Below, one piece after another: positions 5,671 through 10,756 of a DNA stretch of 13,669 nucleotides (positions within the stretch are counted from its first letter, which is position 1; the number at the start of each line of letters is the position of its first letter). Where the stretch lies: contig JAHFEI010000023.1 in assembly GCA_023248615.1 (NCBI GenBank), positions 1 through 13,669 of the forward strand, read 5' to 3'. The notes beneath the pieces were generated by a model. The model was not told the DNA's origin. It ran no database searches and was given only the letters and a program-made list of their open reading frames with translations. Position numbers and translations under genes: made by a program. Source of the stretch: Nitrospinales bacterium (GTDB taxonomy: Bacteria; Nitrospinota_A; UBA7883; JACRGQ01).

Positions 5671-6999
5671 GTGATAAACGGGCTAATCAACTGGCTTGAT
5701 GAGCGGATGGGGATAGTCCGGTTTTACCGCGAGCAAATCGCGTATGAACTGCCCGAGGGCATCAACTATTGGCGACTTTTCGGCGGACTCACGATAGGAT
5801 GTATAACAATCCAGATTTTATCCGGCTTTTACATGCTCTCCTACTTCATGCCGGAAATGAATCAGGCCCATCAGAGCATAAGGAATATGTGTCTTCTCTC
5901 GCCCTCCGGCGCCATAGTCCGCAACCTGCACCGATGGAGCGCCACTTTTGGGATAACGTTTGTTATGGTACATGCTTTTCATGGAATGGCCATAAGGGCC
6001 TACCGTGCGCCTCGTGAGATCAATTGGTGGTCGGGCATGCTACTTGGTACGATATTCGTCCTTTTCCTGATTACCGGAGTAATCCTTCCCTGGGATTGGC
6101 GGAGTTATCTGGCGCTTACAGTTTGGTCGGACTGGGTGAAACTTATCCCCGGCGTTGGCGGGTATTTGCAAGGCCTCATTCTTTCGGAGTTCTCGTTGGG
6201 CCGCGATTACATTGTCCATATCATGTTGCTTCCGGCCATGCTTTTTGCGGTACTGGGGGTACATATAATCGTTATGAGACGGCTCGGCCTGTCTGCAGGG
6301 GTGCAAAATATGGGGGAAACCGCGATGCCCGATACCGTGGAAAAGCCGAAAAAAGGAATTCAGTGGTGGCCCCATTTCGTGCTTAGGCTGGCGGTTGTCT
6401 TCATGGTTGTAACGGCGGTGATGGTAGCGCTTGCCACGCAGATACAGGTGCCGTTCCATGCGCCCTATACTATCCCGCTACCGGACGAAGGAGAAGGTAT
6501 TCCCGGTCCGGAGTGGTTATTCCTCCTCTTTTGGCAGGGGTTCAAGCATTTCAGGGGAAGCCTCAAAACCTACAACTTTTTAATGCCGCTTTCAGCCATT
6601 TCCCTTTTCATCGTCATGTTCATGCTTCCTTTTTCCAGCAGGATTTCATTTTCCAAAATTCCGGGTTTAAAAGGAATAATCGGAAAGATCGCCGCCATGA
6701 AACCAGGATTTCTAAAAAGTTTTATGTACGTTAGCCCGGTTGTCTTGTTTGCAACCATTGTTTTCCTCGCAATATTTAATAGCGGACACAAGGCCAAATC
6801 CCTAGGTTGCGATTCCTGCCATACTGGAATGGAGCACAGGACTTTTCTGATGTCAGTACCTCCGAGTGTGGACAAATATTACAATGCAGGCAAGACAGGC
6901 AGTGTCGGAGCCTCTGGCATTCCCGTCCTGATTCCGAAAGACGCATATTGGCAGGTGAGACATCTGTATGAGCCGAATTCATTTGCGGCCGGGTGGTGA
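5671..6999 (+). CDS. b6-type cytochrome b with C-terminal haem c motif (quinol oxidase core of a bc-type complex)
   Basis: This 442-residue membrane protein resembles cytochrome b6 fused to subunit IV, with a haem c site added. The start is GTG with GGAGA ten bases upstream; the N-terminus (WLDERMG) fits the family. Helices A-D are at about 33-57, 88-108, 121-141 and 181-203. They hold the haem b ligands H87/H101 and H183/H198. The spacing of 14 and then 15 residues is the b6 pattern rather than the mitochondrial one. Helices E-G lie near 237-256, 302-320 and 350-370. The Qo-site motif is PEWL (280-283), not the usual PEWY; the Glu is kept. Seven helices put the tail in the periplasm, where CDSCH (380-384) can bind haem c. 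The C-terminus has YWQVRHLYEP. No Rieske or other complex subunit adjoins it, which is unusual. Confidence 0.88.
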   Translation: MINGLINWLDERMGIVRFYREQIAYELPEGINYWRLFGGLTIGCITIQILSGFYMLSYFMPEMNQAHQSIRNMCLLSPSGAIVRNLHRWSATFGITFVMVHAFHGMAIRAYRAPREINWWSGMLLGTIFVLFLITGVILPWDWRSYLALTVWSDWVKLIPGVGGYLQGLILSEFSLGRDYIVHIMLLPAMLFAVLGVHIIVMRRLGLSAGVQNMGETAMPDTVEKPKKGIQWWPHFVLRLAVVFMVVTAVMVALATQIQVPFHAPYTIPLPDEGEGIPGPEWLFLLFWQGFKHFRGSLKTYNFLMPLSAISLFIVMFMLPFSSRISFSKIPGLKGIIGKIAAMKPGFLKSFMYVSPVVLFATIVFLAIFNSGHKAKSLGCDSCHTGMEHRTFLMSVPPSVDKYYNAGKTGSVGASGIPVLIPKDAYWQVRHLYEPNSFAAGW

Positions 7000-7138
7000 C
7001 CTTGCGCAATAGGAGAAAAGCGGCGGGTCGCAAAGGTATTTGCTTGGACCTGCCCTAAGCTAAATAAATCTTTGCCCTCCGGCAAAAAAGAAGAAAAACC
7101 GTCGCGGTGCTTTCGAAATCAAGGGGAGAACGGGGAAA

Positions 7139-7792
7139 ATGTTTTTAGGGCATCTTGGCGTGGGGCTGGCCGCAAAAAAGTACGCGCCCAAAACATCGTT
7201 GGGAACGCTTTTGCTTTCCGCCACGCTCTTGGATATTTTGTGGCCCGTATTTTTGCTTCTGGGGCTGGAGCAGGTGCGGATAGAGCCGGGCAACACCGCC
7301 ATTACCCCGCTTAATTTCACCAGTTACCCGTACTCGCACAGCCTGCTGGCCACAGCCATATGGTCAACGGCGTTTGCCCTGGCCTATTGGCGGCTTTCGG
7401 GATACCGCAACGGCGCGTGGGCGGTATTTCTTGCCGTTGCCAGCCACTGGGCGCTCGATTTTATTTCGCACGGGCCGGATATGCCTGTCTTTCCGTGGGG
7501 CGAATTAAAAGTGGGCCTCGGCCTTTGGAACTCCGTACCGGCAACCCTGCTGGCGGAAGGGGCAATATTCGGTTTGGGTATTTTTATCTATCTGCAAACT
7601 ACGCAACCAAAAAGTGGGAAAGCGCAATTTGCGTTGTGGTCGTTTTGGGCGGTTTCGGTGCTGGCGTATTTCGGTAGCGTATTCGGGCCGCCGCCTCCAG
7701 GGGAAAAGGAGCTTGCCGTATTCGCGCTGTTCGGCAGTTGGCTAAGCCCCGCATGGGGCGTGTGGGTGGAAAAAACCAGGGAAGTCAGATAA
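7139..7792 (+). CDS. YdjM/DUF457-type multi-pass membrane protein (putative metal-dependent hydrolase)
   Basis: The 217-residue protein is mostly hydrophobic, with about five or six membrane segments. It starts MFLGHLGVGLAAKKYAP and carries conserved polar residues typical of the YdjM/DUF457 family: H5, D32 in LLDILWP, H67 in YPYSHSLL, and H103, D107, H111 in SHWALDFISH. Such His/Asp clusters led to the label membrane-bound metal-dependent hydrolase, but no substrate is established. GGGGAGAACGGGGAAA precedes the ATG. Its last eight bases overlap the 3' end of batB on the opposite strand (7785-7792), so there is no room for a terminator between them. A 139-base gap separates it from the cytochrome b gene; I see no functional link between the two. 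Confidence 0.75.
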   Translation: MFLGHLGVGLAAKKYAPKTSLGTLLLSATLLDILWPVFLLLGLEQVRIEPGNTAITPLNFTSYPYSHSLLATAIWSTAFALAYWRLSGYRNGAWAVFLAVASHWALDFISHGPDMPVFPWGELKVGLGLWNSVPATLLAEGAIFGLGIFIYLQTTQPKSGKAQFALWSFWAVSVLAYFGSVFGPPPPGEKELAVFALFGSWLSPAWGVWVEKTREVR

Positions 7793-8768
7793 ACCACTCC
7801 AGGACAAGAAACAGCAGGGCGGCGGCAAGCGGTATCTGGAACCGCTCTTCGTAGATGGTGAACTTCGATTCGCCTATTGCGCTTTTTTCCTGCTTTCCTA
7901 TGGAGTCTATCACCGGGGAGATATCCAATCCGCCGCCAGAAGACGAAACAAACAGCCCGCCGGTGGCATCCGCTATTTTCCGTAGCATGGAGGTATCGAG
8001 TTTCGTAAAAACCATCTGCCCGGCCTTGTCCTTCTTGTACCCCAACAGTTTCCCGTCCTCGTCGCGCATCGGTATTGGCGAGCCGCTTTCCGAGCCAAGG
8101 CCGACCGTATAAATCCTTATCCCCTGCGCCGCCGCTTTTTTCGCCGCCTCCAGCGGGGCGCCCTCGTTGTCCTCGCCGTCCGTAACCAGCACTATGATTT
8201 TCGATTTTGCGTTGCTCAATGCAAGCGCCGCCGCCGCCTTTTGTATCGCGCCCGTAATATCCGTCCCGCCGCGCATGGCGGCGTTGTAACCGACCGCCCC
8301 CAAGAACATTTTCAGCGTGGAAACGTCGGTAGTAAGCGGGCATTCCACCACGCTATCACCCGCGAAGACTAAAAGCCCCACGCGGTTTCCGCCCAACGCC
8401 TGCGCCAGTTTTTCCACCTCTTTTTTCGCCTTGGCCAAACGGTTCGGCGGTATGTCTTCCGCCGCCATGCTGTAGGAGGTATCCAGCGCCACCATCAGGT
8501 CCACGCCGCTACGCTTCACCTGCATCTGCTTTGCGCCCCACTGCGGACGCGCCAATGCAACCGCCACCAGCGCAACCGCCACGATGAGCAAGACGAACTT
8601 TACCTTCTCCCCGGCGCGCCGTTGGCCGCTTACCAGCCTTTGCGACAGCGCCAGCGGCGCAAACCGCGCCAGCCGCTTTCGTGCCTGCCTGCCGAACCAT
8701 GCAAACATCACGATGAACAGCGGCACAAGCCAAATGAAATTTATCTGCTCCCAGCTTCCCCACCTCAT
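7785..8768 (-). CDS. batB: BatB-type membrane-anchored von Willebrand factor A protein
   Basis: The 327-residue protein has an N-terminal membrane segment (about 11-25), a second at about 57-73, the ARPQWG motif typical of Bat proteins (73-78), then a vWA domain and a short C-terminal membrane segment ending LFLVLEWFI. The metal-ion-dependent adhesion site is intact: D96-T-S98-Y-S100, T169 in GGTDIT and D197 in VTDGED. The Bat family was named for Bacteroides aerotolerance; its members are thought to form a membrane complex with MoxR-type AAA ATPases, with unclear molecular function. The ATG overlaps the batA stop (GAATGAGG), so the pair is coupled. No batC, batD or batE, moxR or DUF58 gene is seen beside the pair. 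The 3' end meets the DUF457 gene tail to tail with an 8-base overlap. Confidence 0.85.
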   Translation of the reverse strand: MRWGSWEQINFIWLVPLFIVMFAWFGRQARKRLARFAPLALSQRLVSGQRRAGEKVKFVLLIVAVALVAVALARPQWGAKQMQVKRSGVDLMVALDTSYSMAAEDIPPNRLAKAKKEVEKLAQALGGNRVGLLVFAGDSVVECPLTTDVSTLKMFLGAVGYNAAMRGGTDITGAIQKAAAALALSNAKSKIIVLVTDGEDNEGAPLEAAKKAAAQGIRIYTVGLGSESGSPIPMRDEDGKLLGYKKDKAGQMVFTKLDTSMLRKIADATGGLFVSSSGGGLDISPVIDSIGKQEKSAIGESKFTIYEERFQIPLAAALLFLVLEWFI

Positions 8769-9751
8769 TCCGGCAGGCTCCGCAAAATCTTTTTGGAGAC
8801 CAGCGCCTCAACGGAAATAAGCAAAAGACCCAGCATGGCAAACGGCGCAAACTGCTCGGTGTACTCGTAATAGATTTTGCTTTTTAGCTCGCTCTTTTCC
8901 AGCCGGTCTATCGCCTCATATATCCGGGCAAGCTCCCGCTCGTCCTTGGCGGCAAAATAGGCGCCGCCGGTCTTTGCCGCTATTTTTTTCAGCAGTTCGT
9001 CATCTATGTCGCTTTGCACCGGCACCGTTTGCCTGCCGAACACCGGATGGTCCATCTGCACGTAGAAAAGCCCGCGCGAGCCGACCCCGATGGTGTACAC
9101 CTTTATCTTCTCGCCTGCGGCCAGCTCTGTCGCCGTCATCGGGTCTATCAGCCCCCGGTTGTTCATCCCGTCCGTCAAAAGCACGATGATGCGCGATTTG
9201 GCCTTGGAATCCTTCAGCCGGTTTACGCCGTTGGCAATCGCCATGCCTATCGCCGTGCCGTCTTCCACCATCCCGCTCGTAACCGGCTTGATGAAAGAGG
9301 CCAGTACGCCGTAATCCAAAGTCAGCGGACACTTTGTGAAACTTGTCCCGGCGAAAATTATCAGCCCTATCCGGTCATTCTTCCTGTTGCCTATAAAGCG
9401 TAACATGGCGCTTTTTGCCGCTTCTATCCGCGAAGGGGCCATGTCCATTATGTCCATGCTGGTGGATGTATCCAGCGCAAGCATGATATCTATGCCCTGT
9501 GTTTTTATCTCCTGCATGCCCGCGCCTGTCTGCGGACGCGCCAACGCCGTGATGAAAAGGGCTACTGCCAGCATCCGCAGGATAAAGGGAAGGTGCGCCA
9601 GCCTGGCTCCCGCCGGAGGGGATATCTCCCGGATGGCGTCGAGCGACGGGAAAATAATAGCCATTGCCTGCCGCCTGCGGCGCAGGTATATGTATATCCA
9701 CGGCGGTAAAAGCAAAAACAAAAGTAGCAGGTATGGGTCTGCAAACCTCAT
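8765..9751 (-). CDS. batA: BatA-type membrane-anchored von Willebrand factor A protein
   Basis: I place the start at the ATG at 9751, giving 328 residues that begin MRFADPYLLLL, the normal BatA opening; GGAAG lies four bases upstream (9760-9756). A longer frame from TTG at 9787 adds 12 residues without family likeness. Membrane segments lie at about 7-23 and 56-71, followed by ARPQTG and a vWA domain, and another segment near 297-314. The metal site is complete: D94-T-S96-T-S98, T166 in DGTAIG and D194 in LLTDG. The protein is a paralogue of the downstream BatB, and the two overlap by four bases. Both should sit in the inner membrane with the vWA domain held between membrane anchors. The gene is first in its operon and diverges from the Gly/Arg-rich RHH gene across only 70 bases. 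A cotranscribed MoxR ATPase, expected upstream in many genomes, is absent. Confidence 0.85.
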   Translation of the reverse strand: MRFADPYLLLLFLLLPPWIYIYLRRRRQAMAIIFPSLDAIREISPPAGARLAHLPFILRMLAVALFITALARPQTGAGMQEIKTQGIDIMLALDTSTSMDIMDMAPSRIEAAKSAMLRFIGNRKNDRIGLIIFAGTSFTKCPLTLDYGVLASFIKPVTSGMVEDGTAIGMAIANGVNRLKDSKAKSRIIVLLTDGMNNRGLIDPMTATELAAGEKIKVYTIGVGSRGLFYVQMDHPVFGRQTVPVQSDIDDELLKKIAAKTGGAYFAAKDERELARIYEAIDRLEKSELKSKIYYEYTEQFAPFAMLGLLLISVEALVSKKILRSLPE

Positions 9752-9780
9752 AAAACTTCCAGGTAAATATTGCGCATTGT

Positions 9781-9809
9781 TTGACAAAACATTCTGTGTT
9801 TGCTAAGGT
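9781..9809 (+). promoter_or_regulatory. Candidate promoter for the RHH-like gene
   Basis: A perfect TTGACA (9781-9786) is followed after 17 bases by TAAGGT (9804-9809), which matches the -10 consensus at three of six positions. The start site would fall near 9816, only about six bases before the ATG at 9822, so the message would be almost leaderless. Alternatively AAGGT (9805-9809) is a distant ribosome binding site and the promoter lies further upstream, inside batA. The 70-base gap must also serve batA. Confidence 0.35.
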
Positions 9810-9821
9810 TATCACAAGTCT

Positions 9822-10304
9822 ATGTTTCGTAAAAATCAATCGCCATCAGGTGGACGTCGCGGTTTCGGCGGGTCCGGCCAGCGCGACCAAAAGAAAAGCC
9901 AGGAACAGGCGCCCAAGCATGTTTCGCCCAATTACCAGGTAAACATGATGCACCACAACGCATCCACCCAGCGTCCGCAACAGCCGAGCTACCCATCCGA
10001 TTCCGCTCCCGGCGGGTTCGCCACCAAAGCGAGGGGCGGCGGGTTTGGCAAGCCCAGGGGAGGCGGCTACGGCAAGCCAAGAGACGGCGGCGGGCAGGAT
10101 TTCGGCCCACCCAAACCGAGAGTGAATTTCGACCGGCCCCCATCTGCGCCGCATGCGCGTAAGGGGCATTTCAATATCAACGTGGAAGTGAAGGATGAGC
10201 TATACCACTCGTTCAATGAGAAGCTGAAGGCAGACGGGAAATCCTCCAAAGAGGTGCTTAGCCAGCTTATAAGCTTCTATATCATGGGCAAGATTAACGT
10301 CTGA
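9822..10304 (+). CDS. Small basic protein: Gly/Arg-rich disordered region plus C-terminal ribbon-helix-helix-like domain
   Basis: The 160-residue protein has two unlike parts. Residues 1-112 are low complexity, rich in Gly, Arg, Gln, Pro, Ser and Lys, with a near-perfect tandem GGGFGKPR/GGGYGKPR (72-87) and GRRGFGGSGQR near the start. Residues about 115-156 look like a ribbon-helix-helix fold: a strand (HFNINVEVKDELY), a helix (HSFNEKLKADG), a turn, and a second helix (KSSKEVLSQLISFYIMG). RHH domains dimerise and bind DNA through the paired strands. Arg/Gly/aromatic-rich tails often bind RNA or promote condensation, so a nucleic-acid-binding role is likely but inferred. I do not recognise a named family. 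The usual Shine-Dalgarno is missing; AAGG lies 12-13 bases before the ATG. No partner toxin gene follows, which argues against an ordinary antitoxin. The gene diverges from batA. Confidence 0.7.
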   Translation: MFRKNQSPSGGRRGFGGSGQRDQKKSQEQAPKHVSPNYQVNMMHHNASTQRPQQPSYPSDSAPGGFATKARGGGFGKPRGGGYGKPRDGGGQDFGPPKPRVNFDRPPSAPHARKGHFNINVEVKDELYHSFNEKLKADGKSSKEVLSQLISFYIMGKINV

Positions 10305-10355
10305 CCCCTTCCCGCTTAATTTCCGTCCCACCAGCATGCCTGTGAGGGAACATAA

Positions 10356-10408
10356 CCACAGAGCCACAGAGAATGAATATGAACCGCCAAGTCGCCAAGA
10401 TCGCCAAA
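10356..10408. repeat. Short tandem units: CCACAGAG x2 and CGCCAAG x3
   Basis: CCACAGAG occurs twice in direct tandem (10356-10371). After a 13-base spacer CGCCAAG occurs at 10385-10391 and 10393-10399, with CGCCAAA at 10402-10408, a period of eight to nine bases. I recall the same pairing of ACAGAG and CGCCAAG runs as a dispersed intergenic repeat in diverse bacterial genomes. Its function is not known to me. It does not resemble a CRISPR array, since the spacers are only one or two bases long. Confidence 0.55.
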
Positions 10409-10454
10409 ACGAAAAAGAAAATGGTTTTGGGATAGGGATGTTTATGAAAAGTTA

Positions 10455-10669
10455 AACCTCGATTCCGAAGTTAAAATTACTTTCCCCTCCTTCGCAAGGA
10501 GGGGATGAAGGGGAGGTTCCTCAACCCCACCTGCGCCTCCCCTTTCAAGGGGAGGAAATTAATTTTGATATCAGCCCTGTACCAAATTATTCTTTTGAAA
10601 ATATCCAAATCAGGCATATTTATAAATTGTTTTGGGGTATTTTGAATTCCTGTCTTCGGAATCGAGGTT
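10455..10669. mobile_element. MITE-like element with perfect 16-base terminal inverted repeats
   Basis: AACCTCGATTCCGAAG (10455-10470) recurs as its exact inverted complement at 10654-10669, so the two arms bracket 183 bases. With one mismatch the similarity extends outward to 19 bases through the flanking TTAAA. If the arms are trimmed to start at ACCTCG, both flanks read TAA (10453-10455 and 10669-10671), a possible 3-base target duplication. The inside holds two hairpins (10483-10556) and an AT-rich half (10557-10650), with no coding frame. It would be a non-autonomous element moved in trans by an unseen transposase, or a large structured repeat. There is no second copy in the window. Confidence 0.5.
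10483..10556. repeat. Two nested GC-rich hairpins inside the MITE-like element
   Basis: The first is a 10-bp stem, TCCCCTCCTT (10483-10492) with AAGGAGGGGA (10496-10505) and loop CGC. The second is CCTCCCCTT (10536-10544) with AAGGGGAGG (10547-10555), separated by TC. Between them GGGGAGGTT and AACCCCACC form a third, weaker pairing, so the whole block reads as two related units facing each other. I recall similar CCTCC-rich palindromes as repeats in intergenic DNA. Neither stem is followed by a T tract. Confidence 0.6.
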
Positions 10670-10711
10670 AAAGCGCTCTAGCTCTGTCCCGCGCAAAAGG
10701 TTCCCCGGTTT

Positions 10712-10747
10712 TTACCCGCCCCGCTTTTATTGCGGGAAAAAGGGTAA
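10712..10747 (+). promoter_or_regulatory. Compound stem-loop just upstream of the AddB-like start
   Basis: TTACCC (10712-10717) pairs with GGGTAA (10742-10747), and inside it CCCGC (10720-10724) pairs with GCGGG (10732-10736) around loop TTTTATT. The outer right arm contains the only AGGG-like purine run ahead of the ATG at 10757. If this lies in the message it could limit ribosome access. There is no T tract, so it is not an intrinsic terminator. Confidence 0.3.
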
Positions 10748-10756
10748 CATAGGCGC

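Larger units (their letters stand above)
10305..10756. other. 452-base repeat-rich gap before the AddB-like gene
   Basis: The gap holds, in order, a run of short tandem octamers (10356-10408), a 215-base element bounded by perfect 16-base inverted repeats (10455-10669) with two strong hairpins inside, and a compound hairpin next to the AddB-like start (10712-10747). I find no coding frame with a plausible start. No clear intrinsic terminator with a T tract follows the RHH-like gene, and no convincing promoter is seen for the AddB-like gene. Confidence 0.7.

Noticed and set aside
7071..7086. Hairpin TTTGCC-CTCC-GGCAAA after the cytochrome b gene
   Set aside because: Only a 6-bp stem, and no T tract follows on either strand, so it is not a credible terminator.
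7588..8343. A 251-codon minus-strand frame across the batB/DUF457 junction
   Set aside because: It runs out of frame through batB, whose metal-site motifs are intact in the other frame; the composition is typical of a GC-rich shadow.
9752..9787. TTG start at 9787 that would lengthen BatA by 12 residues
   Set aside because: The ATG at 9751 has GGAAG upstream and gives the usual MRFADPYLL opening; the extra residues are not family-like.
10356..10408. Possible CRISPR-like array
   Set aside because: The units are only 7-8 bases and are separated by one or two bases; there are no spacers of CRISPR size and no cas genes.
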